Assembly: GCF_002752165.1 (NCBI RefSeq)
Contig: NZ_MOMB01000048.1
Coordinates: 62,001-126,000, forward strand
Direction: 5' to 3'
Origin: Erwinia sp. OLFS4
GTDB lineage: Bacteria; Pseudomonadota; Gammaproteobacteria; Enterobacterales; Enterobacteriaceae
Length of the DNA: 64,000 nt
Positions 48,395 through 58,465 of the stretch are shown in pieces (the first letter of the stretch is position 1; each line of letters starts with the position of its first letter). The notes beneath the pieces were generated by a model that was not told the DNA's origin, did not search any database, and worked only from the letters and a program-made list of their open reading frames with translations. The position numbers were made by a program, and so were the translations under genes.

Positions 48395-51300
48395 TTATAT
48401 TTCCAGCGAGGTTTGCGCCGGCATAACAGCCGGGTCGGGTATAAGCTCCAGTAACGCCTGCAAAGGATGGCGTACACCGCTGCCTTCAAAGCGCTTCACC
48501 TGACTGCGACAGGAATAACCGGTTGCCAGGCAACGCTGCCGCGGCAGTTTTTCCAGCGCCGGATGCCACGACTGCTGAAAAATTGCCAGCGAGTTTTCAT
48601 GGTTGACCACTTCATGACCATAAGTCCCCGCCATACCACAGCAGCCGGTGCTGATACTTTTCAGCGTGGCGCCAAAACGGGCAAAAATGCCTTGCCATTG
48701 CTGCGGCGCCGTTGGCAGCGCCGTCACTTCGGTACAGTGGCCAAACAGATACCAGGCTTCACCACGGGCTGGGGCTTCTGGCTGGCTGGCTAATACCTGA
48801 TGGAGCCATTCATGTACCAGCAGGACATGAAAATCACCGCGTTTATCCCCCAGTGACTGACGGTACTCATCGCGATAGCATAATACCAGCGCAGCATCGA
48901 CCCCTACCATTGGCATACCCAGCCGGGCGACACGATTAAGCCACTCAGCGGTCTTTGCCGCGGTACGGGCAAAACGCTGAAGAAACCCTTTCACCTGCTG
49001 AGCCTTACCGTTCGGTGAAAATGGCAGCACCACTGGCTGAAATCCGAGTCGGGTAATTAAACGGACGAAATCAGCAACGAGCTGCGCTTCATAATAACTG
49101 GTAAAGGGATCCTGAACCACCAGCACCGTTTTGGCACGCTGTGCTGTGGTCAGTGCCTCCAGCTGCGCCAGGGTCATTGAAACCCCGGTATAGCCCGCCA
49201 GCTGCTGTTTCAGGGTGGGGGAAGAGAGCAGCGGTAGATCCACCATGCCAATATGCTGACGACTCAACTCGCGCAACCAGGGCTGGCGCAGAAAAAAATT
49301 GAAGGTTTTTGGCGCTTTGGCCATTAACGGAGCATAACTTTCCACGCTGGCAACCAGATAATCACTGGCCGGACGCAGGTAACGCGTGTGATAAAGCTGT
49401 AAAAAGCGCGCGCGAAAATCAGGCACATCTATCTTAATCGGGCATTGTGTTGAACAGGCTTTACAGGCGAGGCAGCCAGACATCGCCTCTTTCACTTCGT
49501 GCGAAAAATCATATTCACCGCGCCGGGCATGCCAGCTGTTACGCGTGCGCTGAATTAAACCGCGCAGGCTGATACGCTTCTCTGCCAGCTGTCTTTCCAG
49601 TTGCTGTGGATCAACACCCTGCTCTGCCAGTAGCCGCAGCCACTCACGCGTCAGCGTCGCCCGCCCTTTGGGCGAATGAATACGGTTAGCGGTCACTTTC
49701 ATTGACGGACACATCGGGCTGTTGACATCAAAATTAAAGCACAACCCGTTGCCATTACATTCCAGAGCGCCACGAAACGCCTGACGTACCGTCACCGGGA
49801 TCTGGCGGTCAAAACTGCCGCGTGTGGCAGAATCAACGCTTTTCATTTGCGCATCAACACCATATGGCGGACAGATTTTTCCCGGATTTAGCCGGTTTTT
49901 CGGATCGAACGCCGCTTTGATGCGCCGTAATTCGTCATACAGTTCAGCACCAAAAAACGCCGGGCTGTAACCCGCGCGAAAACCTTTACCGTGTTCCCCC
50001 CATAACAGCCCACCGTAACGCGCGGTCAGCGCCACAACTTCGTCGGACAGCGTTTTCATCAGTTTTTCCTGCTGAGGATCGCACATGTCGAGCGCCGGAC
50101 GAACATGCAGCACCCCGGCATCCACATGCCCAAACATGCCATAACTGAGGTCATGGCTGTCGAGCAGCGCGCGGAATTCCGTAATATAATCAGCCAGATG
50201 TTCCGGTGGCACACAGGTATCTTCAACAAAAGGAATTGGTTTCGCACGCCCTTTGGCGTTGCCCAGTAAACCCACTGCTTTTTTTCGCATGGCATAAATA
50301 CGTTCAATACCCTGCAAATCGCCACAGATTTGATAACCAATTACCCCGCTTTGCTGCGTGGAAATCAGCGTATCCAGTTTCTGGCAAAGGGCACTGAGTT
50401 GCGCCTCAATCAGCGCACTGTCATTACCGGCAAATTCGACGATATTCAATCCCTGCATGGTTTTGTCCGGGACATCGCTGATTAGCGCCTTGACCGAATG
50501 CCAGACAATGTCTTCCCGCGCCAGATTAAGCACTTTGGAATCAATGGTTTCTACCGACAGCGCATTGGCTTCCAGCATCAGCGGCGCATTGCGCAGCGCC
50601 GAATCAAAAGAATCATATTTAATATTAACCAGCCGGCGTACTTTGGGTAACGGCGTGATATCCAGCCTTGCTTCGGTAACCAGCGCCAGGGTTCCTTCCG
50701 CACCACACAGAATTCGCGTCAGATCAACCTGTTGCAGATCGTCGCTCAGCACGTGCCGCAAATCATAACCGGTAAGAAAACGATTCAAACGGGGAAATTT
50801 CTGCAAAATAAGCGCTCGCTGCTGGCGGCAACGCTCCAGTACCACGCGATAGATTTGCCCTTCCGCCGTATTTTCGCCGGCGAGCGTTTCTGCCAGCGCT
50901 ACGGGTATTGCCCGGGTGTCAATAATATCCCCGCCGAGTAATACCGCACGCAAGCCAAGCACGTGATCAGAGGTTTTCCCATACACCAGCGATCCCTGTC
51001 CGGAGGCATCTGTGTTAATCATCCCCCCCAGCGTGGCGCGGTTGCTGGTAGACAGCTCAGGTGAAAAAAAGTAGCCATAAGGTTTAAGCCAGGCATTGAG
51101 CTGATCTTTTACCACCCCGGCTTCTACTTTGACCCAGCCTTCCTGCGGGTTTATCTCCAGAATACGGTTCATATAACGCGACATATCAACCACAATGCCC
51201 TGATTAAGCGCCTGGCCGTTTGTGCCGGTTCCGCCTCCTCGCGGGGTAAACACCAGCGATTCAAAGCGGGGATCGCCCGCCACGCGGGCAATCAAAGCCA

Positions 51301-51490
51301 CATCGGCGGTGGAGCGGGGAAAAAGTACCGCATCGGGTAACAACTGATAAATGCTGTTATCCGTTGACATCGCCAGCCGATCGGCATAACTGGTAGCACT
51401 GTCGCCGGTAAAACCTTGCTGATTGAGGGTATCTAAAAACGTTAGCACCAGCTGTATCAGTCCTGGCGCCTGGGAAATCTGTGGGATCAT
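48395..51490 (-). CDS. ydiJ: FAD/Fe-S oxidoreductase YdiJ
   Basis: A 1031-residue protein (E. coli YdiJ 1018). The N-terminal half is an FAD-linked oxidase of the vanillyl-alcohol oxidase/D-lactate dehydrogenase type, with the FAD-binding loop TPRGGGTGTNGQALNQGIVV and TLGGMINTDASGQGS. The C-terminal half has 4Fe-4S ligands CLACKACSTQCPI and a CCG-like end (STGCCGMAGTYGHE). Recent work describes E. coli YdiJ as a D-2-hydroxyglutarate dehydrogenase; I take that as the best guess for the substrate. It ends 11 bases from the Fur-controlled gene and diverges from ydiK. Confidence 0.93.
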   Translation of the reverse strand: MIPQISQAPGLIQLVLTFLDTLNQQGFTGDSATSYADRLAMSTDNSIYQLLPDAVLFPRSTADVALIARVAGDPRFESLVFTPRGGGTGTNGQALNQGIVVDMSRYMNRILEINPQEGWVKVEAGVVKDQLNAWLKPYGYFFSPELSTSNRATLGGMINTDASGQGSLVYGKTSDHVLGLRAVLLGGDIIDTRAIPVALAETLAGENTAEGQIYRVVLERCRQQRALILQKFPRLNRFLTGYDLRHVLSDDLQQVDLTRILCGAEGTLALVTEARLDITPLPKVRRLVNIKYDSFDSALRNAPLMLEANALSVETIDSKVLNLAREDIVWHSVKALISDVPDKTMQGLNIVEFAGNDSALIEAQLSALCQKLDTLISTQQSGVIGYQICGDLQGIERIYAMRKKAVGLLGNAKGRAKPIPFVEDTCVPPEHLADYITEFRALLDSHDLSYGMFGHVDAGVLHVRPALDMCDPQQEKLMKTLSDEVVALTARYGGLLWGEHGKGFRAGYSPAFFGAELYDELRRIKAAFDPKNRLNPGKICPPYGVDAQMKSVDSATRGSFDRQIPVTVRQAFRGALECNGNGLCFNFDVNSPMCPSMKVTANRIHSPKGRATLTREWLRLLAEQGVDPQQLERQLAEKRISLRGLIQRTRNSWHARRGEYDFSHEVKEAMSGCLACKACSTQCPIKIDVPDFRARFLQLYHTRYLRPASDYLVASVESYAPLMAKAPKTFNFFLRQPWLRELSRQHIGMVDLPLLSSPTLKQQLAGYTGVSMTLAQLEALTTAQRAKTVLVVQDPFTSYYEAQLVADFVRLITRLGFQPVVLPFSPNGKAQQVKGFLQRFARTAAKTAEWLNRVARLGMPMVGVDAALVLCYRDEYRQSLGDKRGDFHVLLVHEWLHQVLASQPEAPARGEAWYLFGHCTEVTALPTAPQQWQGIFARFGATLKSISTGCCGMAGTYGHEVVNHENSLAIFQQSWHPALEKLPRQRCLATGYSCRSQVKRFEGSGVRHPLQALLELIPDPAVMPAQTSLEI

Positions 51491-51732
51491 TATCAGGTGA
51501 CCAACTCGGTTAAATGAATGCTGGGATTAATCCCGGTTCCTGGAGTACCGCAGTGATGTTTTTATCATATTTTTCTACTGACTGCCTCTACTCTGCCACT
51601 TATCATGATGCAGCCGCTTTAGGCCTGTAAAAAACTGCAGATATATATCATGCTTACTATGTTGTCCGCCGCCTCCCGATTCCGGCAAGCGGTCTGTCTC
51701 TCTTATCCAATAATTAAAGGAAGTGCCGCTGC

Positions 51733-52839
51733 ATGAATCTGTCGCAAAAGGAGTGGGATTTAACACAAATCGTCTTCCTGTTGATGTTCATTACGCTTTT
51801 AATCCTGGCCTGCTTCTGGGTGGTCCAGCCCTTTATCCTGGGTTTTGCATGGGCAAGCATGGTTGTCATCGCGACCTGGCCACTGATGTTACGTATTCAG
51901 CACTGGCTTTGGGGACGGCGCAGCCTGGCGGTGGTGGTCATGACGCTGCTGCTGTTGCTGCTGTTTATCCTTCCGGTTGCCTTGCTGGTCAGCGGCCTGA
52001 TTGATAACAGCGCGCCAGTGGTTGCCTGGGTGACCTCCGGCCACCTGCAGCTACCGGAACTGGCCTGGCTGAAAAGTATTCCGCTGGCAGGTGATAAGCT
52101 CTATGCCGGCTATCACAGCCTGGTGGCCGGCGGTGGCGATGCGCTGATGGCGAAATTACAGCCCTACATCGGCCGTACTACCGGATTTTTTATGGCGCAG
52201 GCCGGCCATTTTGGCCTGCTGATGATGCATCTTGGCCTGATGTTGTTATTCAGTATTCTGCTTTACTGGCGCGGTGAACAGGCCGGCAACGGTATTCGCC
52301 ATTTTGCTTTTCGCCTCGCCGCCCGTCGCGGTGATGCCGCAGTCTTACTGGCCGCTCAGGCAATACGTGCCGTGGCGCTTGGGGTGGTGGTAACCGCGCT
52401 GGTGCAGGCTATCCTCGGTGGTCTCGGTCTGGCTATCTCAGGCATTCCCTATGCCACGCTGTTAACGGTTTTGATGTTTTTATGTTGTCTGGTTCAGCTC
52501 GGCCCGCTGGTGATCCTGATCCCCGCGATTATCTGGCTCTACTGGAGCGGCGACACAACCTGGGGCACCGTCCTGCTGGTCTGGAGCTGCGTGGTGGGTA
52601 CGCTTGATAACGTGTTGCGGCCGATGCTGATTCGCATGGGCGCCGACCTGCCGATGATTTTGATTCTGTCCGGGGTTATCGGCGGCCTGATCGCGTTTGG
52701 CATGATCGGCCTGTTTATCGGCCCGGTAGTCCTGGCCGTATCCTACCGACTATTGTCGGTTTGGATGCATGAGTCTCCGGCGCCTCAGGACGCGCCTGAA
52801 GAAGTTGTTGAAGCACTTAGCGAAGAAACAGAAGTATAA
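51733..52839 (+). CDS. ydiK: AI-2E family transporter YdiK
   Basis: A 368-residue polytopic inner-membrane protein (E. coli 370) with about eight hydrophobic segments and a polar tail (about 350-368). The AI-2E/PerM family segments LVQLGPLVILIPAIIWLYWS, NVLRPMLIRMGADLPMILIL and GVIGGLIAFGMIGLFIGPVV are present. The family exports or senses small molecules; YdiK itself is uncharacterised. AAAGGAAG lies about 8 nt upstream. It precedes rprA as in E. coli. Confidence 0.93.
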   Translation: MNLSQKEWDLTQIVFLLMFITLLILACFWVVQPFILGFAWASMVVIATWPLMLRIQHWLWGRRSLAVVVMTLLLLLLFILPVALLVSGLIDNSAPVVAWVTSGHLQLPELAWLKSIPLAGDKLYAGYHSLVAGGGDALMAKLQPYIGRTTGFFMAQAGHFGLLMMHLGLMLLFSILLYWRGEQAGNGIRHFAFRLAARRGDAAVLLAAQAIRAVALGVVVTALVQAILGGLGLAISGIPYATLLTVLMFLCCLVQLGPLVILIPAIIWLYWSGDTTWGTVLLVWSCVVGTLDNVLRPMLIRMGADLPMILILSGVIGGLIAFGMIGLFIGPVVLAVSYRLLSVWMHESPAPQDAPEEVVEALSEETEV

Positions 52840-52890
52840 ACTGGCGGGCGGCTCGGGTGACTAATGCTGCCCCACCAATGTCTTCACCGC

Positions 52891-52919
52891 CCGCAATTCA
52901 TAGTGGTGAATTGCGGTTT
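52891..52919 (+). terminator. Hairpin after ydiK
   Basis: CCGCAATTCA (52891-52900) and TGAATTGCGG (52907-52916) form a perfect 10-bp stem with a 6-nt loop and are followed by TTTC. The short U-tract makes it a moderate terminator. Confidence 0.55.
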
Positions 52920-53097
52920 CACCACGGTGCAACGCACGCAGTGAGGCAGTAATAAATAGTTCAGATAATCTGTATAAATAGCTAACTAACTAAATAGTTG
53001 CCGGGCGTAAACCCTCTTGTTCACTGATGATTTTTAACCATCAATGCCATGAAATCGCCTTATCCAGACCAGTAATGGTTAACCGGCTTTAAACTAT

Positions 53098-53111
53098 TAA
53101 GATGATTCTTA
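53098..53111 (+). promoter_or_regulatory. RcsB box upstream of rprA
   Basis: TAAGATGATTCTTA matches the RcsB consensus TAAGAATATTCCTA at 11 of 14 positions and lies about 36-49 bases upstream of the expected rprA start. In E. coli rprA is activated by RcsB under envelope stress. Confidence 0.8.
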
Positions 53112-53146
53112 GAGACGCCTTTAACCACACTGAATAGTATGATGAC

Positions 53147-53249
53147 TATGTTGAAATCAACTCTCTGATTTTTCAACGACCTTTCCCTGAGTAAAGTGAA
53201 GAATTGCTGTGTGTAGTCTTTGCCCATCCTATGAGATGGGCTTTTTTTT
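53147..53249 (+). ncRNA. rprA: Small RNA RprA
   Basis: The 3' half GAATTGCTGTGTGTAGTC (53201-53218), then the terminator GCCCATC (53222-53228) / GATGGGC (53235-53241) with eight Ts, is nearly identical to E. coli RprA, which is 105 nt or so. The 5' hairpin is present with changed sequence (GTTGAAATCA at 53150-53159 with TGATTTTTCAAC), and CCCTGAG occurs as in E. coli. A -10 box TAGTAT is at 53135-53140. RprA binds Hfq and raises rpoS translation; the location beside ydiK matches. The exact 5' end is inferred. Confidence 0.93.
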
Positions 53250-53377
53250 AACGCGCTTGATTACCTGCCGGGTTCATCCTGCAACAGGGTTGATAAAATT
53301 TTTCCAGCGCAACAACTCAGCGCACAATAGTCATCGGTACGGTGTTTGTGGCCGCTACCGGCAGACAATTTTCAGGT

Positions 53378-53409
53378 AAAAAAAATCCCGCAACCTCCGG
53401 GTAGCGGGA
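53378..53409 (-). terminator. ppsA terminator
   Basis: On the minus strand TCCCGCTACCC and GGTTGCGGGA form an imperfect stem, followed by eight Ts (53385 down to 53378). It lies about 70 bases after the ppsA stop. Confidence 0.82.
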
Positions 53410-53479
53410 CCGCTGCATACTGCCTGAGTGCACAGGCTGAACCGTCGCGTTACCGGCCAGCTTTTGCCCCCTCAGCGCT

Positions 53480-55858
53480 TTAGTGTTGTAACTGTGACAA
53501 AGACAGCCAGGTTTGTACTACGGTATCCGGGTTTAACGACAGGCTGTCGATACCCTCAGCCATCAGCCAGGCGGCAAAATCTTCGTGATCTGACGGTCCC
53601 TGACCGCAGATACCGACATATTTCCCCTGTGCCTTAGCGGCTTTGATAGCCATCGACAACAGCGCTTTCACCGCATCATTACGCTCATCAAATAGCTCGG
53701 ACACCACGCCAGAGTCCCTGTCCAGCCCCAGCGCCAGCTGCGTCATATCATTGGAACCAATGGAGAAACCATCAAAGTATTCAAGAAATTGTGCCGCCAG
53801 CAGAGCGTTGGAAGGAATTTCACACATCATAATAAGCTTAAGACCGTTCTCGCCGCGTTTAAGTCCCTGACGCGCCAGTTCTTCAACTACCGCTTTAGCC
53901 TGGGCAACCGTGCGGACAAAGGGGATCATAATCTCAACGTTAGTCAGCCCCATTTCATCACGCACCCGCTTGACCGCCGCACACTCCAGCGCGAAGGCAG
54001 CGCGGAAGCTGTCAGAAACATAACGTCCGGCGCCGCGGAAACCCAGCATCGGGTTTTCTTCTTCCGGCTCATAACGTTCACCTCCCACCAGATTGGCGTA
54101 TTCGTTTGATTTGAAATCACTCAAACGTACGATGACCCGTTTAGGAGAAAAAGCCGCGCCAAGGGTGGCAATGCCCTCTGTCAGGCGGGCAACGTAGAAT
54201 TCGACCGGATCGTCAAAGCCTTTCATCATCTCACGAATCTGTTTTTGCAATTCAGGCGTCTGCTGATCAAACTCCAGCAGAGCACGTGGATGAACGCCAA
54301 TCATGCGATTAATAATAAACTCCAGACGTGCCAGACCAACCCCTTCGTTGGGCAGACAGGCAAAATCAAACGCCCGATCGGGATTGCCGACGTTCATCAT
54401 GATTTTTAGCGGCAACGGCGGCATTTCATCTACCTGGGAACTGGTTACTTCAAAATCCAGCAAATCGTCATATACATAGCCAGTATCCCCTTCCGCGCAG
54501 GAAACGGTAACTTTATGACCATCTTTAATTTTATCGGTGGCATCACCGCAACCCACCACTGCCGGAATACCGAGTTCACGTGCGATAATGGCCGCATGGC
54601 AGGTCCGTCCGCCGCGGTTTGTTACAATCGCCGCCGCTTTTTTCATAATGGGTTCCCAGTCGGGGTCAGTCATATCGGTGACCAGCACATCCCCTTTCTG
54701 GATACGATTCATTTCACTGATATCATGAATCACTTTCACTTCACCGGCACCAATGCGGTGTCCGATCGCCCGTCCCTCAATGACGACTTTCCCTTTGCCT
54801 TGCAGGCTGTAACGTTCCATCACCTGGCCATTAGAGCGAACGGTTTCCGGCCGGGCCTGTACAATAAACAGTTTGCCGGTATGACCATCTTTTGCCCACT
54901 CAATATCCATCGGACGCTGATAATGCTGCTCAATCAATACCGCCTGACGCGCCAGCGCTTCAACCTCGTCATTAGTCAGGCAGAAACGATCGCGCTGGTT
55001 TTCCGCCACCTCTTCCACTTTGACCTGCTGGCCGTGTTCGCGCGAGTCGGCATAAACCATACGCACTTTTTTCGACCCCATATTACGGCGCACAATCGCC
55101 GGACGGCCCGCAGCCAGCGTCGGTTTATGCACATAGTATTCGTCAGGGTTAACTGCGCCCTGAACCACCATTTCGCCAAGACCCAGCGCCGCGGTGATAA
55201 ACACCACCTGATCAAAACCTGATTCGGTATCAATGGTAAACATCACACCGGAAGCCGCCAGATCGGAGCGCACCATACGCTGTACCCCGGCAGAGAGTGC
55301 CACGCCGCGATGATCATAGCCCTGATGCACGCGATAAGAGATAGCTCTGTCGTTAAACAATGAAGCATAGACGTGCTTAACGGCGGTCATTACCGCATCC
55401 ATTCCCTGAACATTAAGGAACGTCTCCTGCTGTCCGGCGAAGGATGCATCTGGCATATCTTCTGCCGTTGCCGATGAGCGCACCGCAAAGGATGCCTCGC
55501 TGTCATCGGCGGACAAACGTTGATATGCGTCGCGGATTGCCGTTTCCAGCGCCGGCTGGAAAGGGGTTTCAACGATCCATTGACGAATTTGTTTACCGGC
55601 TCTGGCCAGTTCATCAACGTCATCCACGTTGGTTTTATCGAGCAAATCATAGATCCGCTGATTCACGCCGCTTTGATCGAGAAACTGATTAAACGCATCG
55701 GAAGTCGTGGCAAAACCATTTGGCACCGCGACGCCAACCGAAGACAGATTAGTGATCATTTCACCCAGAGAGGCATTCTTCCCCCCTACCCGATCAACAT
55801 CATTCATACCTAGCTGGTCGTACCAGAGCACGAGCGGCATATCACTTTTCGTGGACAT
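53480..55858 (-). CDS. ppsA: Phosphoenolpyruvate synthase
   Basis: A 792-residue enzyme, identical in length to E. coli PpsA. It turns pyruvate, ATP and water into phosphoenolpyruvate, AMP and phosphate for gluconeogenesis. The N-terminal nucleotide domain has [12 protein letters not shown], the swivel domain has the catalytic His in [15 protein letters not shown] (about residue 422), and the C-terminal barrel contains [20 protein letters not shown]. Its regulator PpsR is divergently encoded. A Cra-like site lies 100 bases upstream. Confidence 0.97.
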   Translation of the reverse strand: MSTKSDMPLVLWYDQLGMNDVDRVGGKNASLGEMITNLSSVGVAVPNGFATTSDAFNQFLDQSGVNQRIYDLLDKTNVDDVDELARAGKQIRQWIVETPFQPALETAIRDAYQRLSADDSEASFAVRSSATAEDMPDASFAGQQETFLNVQGMDAVMTAVKHVYASLFNDRAISYRVHQGYDHRGVALSAGVQRMVRSDLAASGVMFTIDTESGFDQVVFITAALGLGEMVVQGAVNPDEYYVHKPTLAAGRPAIVRRNMGSKKVRMVYADSREHGQQVKVEEVAENQRDRFCLTNDEVEALARQAVLIEQHYQRPMDIEWAKDGHTGKLFIVQARPETVRSNGQVMERYSLQGKGKVVIEGRAIGHRIGAGEVKVIHDISEMNRIQKGDVLVTDMTDPDWEPIMKKAAAIVTNRGGRTCHAAIIARELGIPAVVGCGDATDKIKDGHKVTVSCAEGDTGYVYDDLLDFEVTSSQVDEMPPLPLKIMMNVGNPDRAFDFACLPNEGVGLARLEFIINRMIGVHPRALLEFDQQTPELQKQIREMMKGFDDPVEFYVARLTEGIATLGAAFSPKRVIVRLSDFKSNEYANLVGGERYEPEEENPMLGFRGAGRYVSDSFRAAFALECAAVKRVRDEMGLTNVEIMIPFVRTVAQAKAVVEELARQGLKRGENGLKLIMMCEIPSNALLAAQFLEYFDGFSIGSNDMTQLALGLDRDSGVVSELFDERNDAVKALLSMAIKAAKAQGKYVGICGQGPSDHEDFAAWLMAEGIDSLSLNPDTVVQTWLSLSQLQH

Positions 55859-56329
55859 TGAAACTATCCTTTTATCATTCAGTCAGGAATGGGATGCAAA
55901 AACTGGTATTACACGTTCTGTTCTGAGCCTGGCACAATTATCCGGATTAAATAAAGTGGTGAATCGAGAAAGTAATTAAAAAAGCACTTTTTTAAGAAAA
56001 CTCCGCGCGCCAAGTAAATTTGCGCAACAAAAATAAGTCACAACACGCTGATTTTATTTACGTTACCATCAGGCATCCCCCCAGCCCTTCCGGCCTGTTG
56101 CGCAACTGATATTAATGAAAAAAAGGCATGATTTTTAAATTAGCTGTATCAAAAAGGAATGACAAATAGCCATGTTGTTGCTGTTATCTTAATTATTCCG
56201 CGACTAAATCAGTCGTGGACTACACGCGCTGGCGAAGAGTATTCTGATTAATATTTGCAATATTATTTCGTGCCGGCGGCCATTTTTACGTTACTCTTTG
56301 CTACAGCTTTCCGTTGCTCAGGAGAAGAT
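55859..56329. other. Intergenic region between divergent ppsA and ppsR
   Basis: About 470 AT-rich bases holding promoters for both genes and a Cra-like site near the ppsA side. There is an open frame of 25 codons upstream in frame with ppsR, but it has no ribosome site. No other gene is seen. Confidence 0.55.
55958..55971 (+). promoter_or_regulatory. Candidate Cra (FruR) site for ppsA
   Basis: GGTGAATCGAGAAA matches the consensus RSTGAAWCSNTHHW at all but one position and lies 100 bases upstream of the ppsA start. E. coli ppsA is activated by Cra from an upstream site, which fits the distance. Confidence 0.6.
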
Positions 56330-57163
56330 ATGGACACCCCCAGCGAACGCAGCGTATTTTACATTTCAGATGGCACTGCCATCACCGCCGAAGTACTGGG
56401 ACATGCAGTATTGTCACAGTTTCCGGTGGCGACACACAGCGTCACTTTGCCCTTTGTGGAAAACGTTCAGCGGGCGCAGGCCGTTAAAGCGCAAATTAAC
56501 GCCCTCTATCAGCAAAGCGGCGTCAGGCCACTGGTGTTCATTTCAATAGTCACCCAGCAAATTCGCGACATTATTTTGCAAAGTGAGGGATTTTGTCAGG
56601 ATATTGTTCAGTCGCTGGTAGCCCCCCTGCAACAGGAATTAGGCATCGCCCCGGCACCGGTCGCCAATCGTACCCATGGGCTGACCGCCAGTAATCTGGG
56701 AAAATATGACGCACGCATCGCGGCAATTGATTACACCCTGGCCCACGATGATGGTATCTCACTGCGCGGACTGGAAGATGCCCAGATTATCCTGCTGGGG
56801 GTTTCCCGTTGCGGTAAAACGCCTACCAGCCTCTATCTTGCCATGCAGTTTGGCATACGCGCCGCCAACTATCCTTTTATTGCCGATGATATGGATAATC
56901 TTAAACTGCCAGCAGCACTGAAAGCTTTTCAGCATAAGCTTTTTGGCCTGACCATCGATCCGGAGCGGCTGGCCGCCATTCGTCAGGAGCGTGCTGAAAA
57001 CACCCGTTATGCTTCGCTGCGTCAGTGCCGGCTGGAAGTGGGTGAAGTCGAAGCGCTGTTTCGTACCCATCAGATACGTTATCTCAACAGTACCAACTAT
57101 TCGGTGGAAGAGATCGCCACCCGCATACTGGATATTGTCGGGCTGAACCGTCGCATGTTTTAG
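56330..57163 (+). CDS. ppsR: PEP synthase regulatory protein PpsR (YdiA)
   Basis: A 277-residue bifunctional kinase/pyrophosphorylase, the same length as E. coli PpsR, that inactivates and reactivates PpsA by ADP-dependent phosphorylation and phosphorolysis of a Thr beside the catalytic His. The nucleotide loop is GVSRCGKT (157-164). The conserved [34 protein letters not shown] and [13 protein letters not shown] are present. I start at MDTPSERS (56330), with AGGAGAAG upstream; the frame is open 25 codons further. Confidence 0.95.
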   Translation: MDTPSERSVFYISDGTAITAEVLGHAVLSQFPVATHSVTLPFVENVQRAQAVKAQINALYQQSGVRPLVFISIVTQQIRDIILQSEGFCQDIVQSLVAPLQQELGIAPAPVANRTHGLTASNLGKYDARIAAIDYTLAHDDGISLRGLEDAQIILLGVSRCGKTPTSLYLAMQFGIRAANYPFIADDMDNLKLPAALKAFQHKLFGLTIDPERLAAIRQERAENTRYASLRQCRLEVGEVEALFRTHQIRYLNSTNYSVEEIATRILDIVGLNRRMF

Positions 57164-57319
57164 CCGCTTGCTTTGTTGTCACAGCCTGGGTGTTGGTAGC
57201 AGACAACAGGTGCAAGAAGTGCTGGCAGGCGGTTGAAATTACCCGCCATTGGTTTATTGTGATCCTCATCACTTCGCAGCCTGATGCCGAAGCAAAGTAC
57301 AACATTTTCAGAGAGTCAC

Positions 57320-58366
57320 ATGAACAAAACCGATGAGTTGCGCTCCGCGCGCATTGATACGCTTATTACACCAGGTGAACTGGCACGCAGACTGCCGCTG
57401 ACAGCGGCGATCGCCGAAAATGTGACAATGTCACGAAACCGTATCAGCCAGATTCTTTCCGGGCGGGACAACCGCTTACTGGTCATTGTTGGCCCCTGTT
57501 CCCTGCACGATCCGCAGGCAGCCCTTGACTACGCCACACGTCTGCAGGTTTTACGCACACAGCTCAGTGACCGCCTTGAAATCGTGATGCGCGCTTATTT
57601 TGAAAAACCACGCACCGTAGTCGGCTGGAAAGGCCTGATTTCCGATCCCCATCTTGACGGCAGCTACCGGGTCAATGAAGGTCTGGCCATCGCCCGTCAG
57701 CTTTTGCTGGATATCAACGCACTGGGTATGCCCACCGCCACCGAGTTTCTGGATATGGTCATTGGCCAGTTTATTGCCGATCTAATCAGCTGGGGCGCAA
57801 TCGGCGCACGCACCACAGAAAGTCAGATCCATCGCGAGATGGCATCCGCACTCTCCTGCCCGGTTGGTTTTAAAAACGGTACCGACGGGAATACCCGGAT
57901 AGCCATTGATGCTATCCGCGCCGCCCGCGTCAGCCATATGTTCCTGTCGCCGGATAAATCTGGCCAGATGACCATTTATCAGACCAGCGGTAATCCGGAC
58001 GGACATATCATTATGCGCGGCGGTAAACAGCCAAATTATCATCCGCAGGATATTGCTGAGGCAGTCGCCGGGCTGCGTGAGTTCGGTCTGACAGAACGCC
58101 TGATTATTGATTTCAGTCACGCTAACTGTCTTAAGCAACATCGCCGGCAGCACGATGTTGCCGCCGCTGTCGCCCGGCAAATTCGTGACGGACAGCAGGC
58201 AATAGCCGGGGTGATGATTGAAAGTTTTCTGCAGGAAGGCAATCAGCAGGTGCGCAACGATACCCCGCTGGTTTATGGTCAGTCAATCACCGACCCATGC
58301 CTTGGCTGGCAAGACACTGAAGCGGTGCTGGCACAGCTTTATGACGCTGTTGCCAGCCGGTTGTAA
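57320..58366 (+). CDS. aroH: 3-deoxy-7-phosphoheptulonate (DAHP) synthase, Trp-sensitive type (AroH)
   Basis: A 348-residue class I DAHP synthase, the same length as E. coli AroH. It condenses phosphoenolpyruvate with erythrose 4-phosphate to start aromatic amino acid synthesis. Motifs: VIVGPCSLHDP, YFEKPRTVVGWKGLISDPHL, GARTTESQIHREMASALSCP, GFKNGTDGN and IIDFSHANC. The start MNKTDELRSARIDTL matches AroH. The 156 bases upstream have no CTAG, so I find no TrpR operator, although the trp operon has one. In E. coli ydiE (hemP) follows; here selO begins on the other strand only 99 bases on. Confidence 0.93.
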   Translation: MNKTDELRSARIDTLITPGELARRLPLTAAIAENVTMSRNRISQILSGRDNRLLVIVGPCSLHDPQAALDYATRLQVLRTQLSDRLEIVMRAYFEKPRTVVGWKGLISDPHLDGSYRVNEGLAIARQLLLDINALGMPTATEFLDMVIGQFIADLISWGAIGARTTESQIHREMASALSCPVGFKNGTDGNTRIAIDAIRAARVSHMFLSPDKSGQMTIYQTSGNPDGHIIMRGGKQPNYHPQDIAEAVAGLREFGLTERLIIDFSHANCLKQHRRQHDVAAAVARQIRDGQQAIAGVMIESFLQEGNQQVRNDTPLVYGQSITDPCLGWQDTEAVLAQLYDAVASRL

Positions 58367-58465
58367 TCCGTCATCATGGTGTGACCGTTGTGGCGCCGGT
58401 GATAGTAACCTGGGCTAAGAGCCAGAATCCGGCGTCCGGCCACCTGCGATTGCCTTTAGCCGGAA

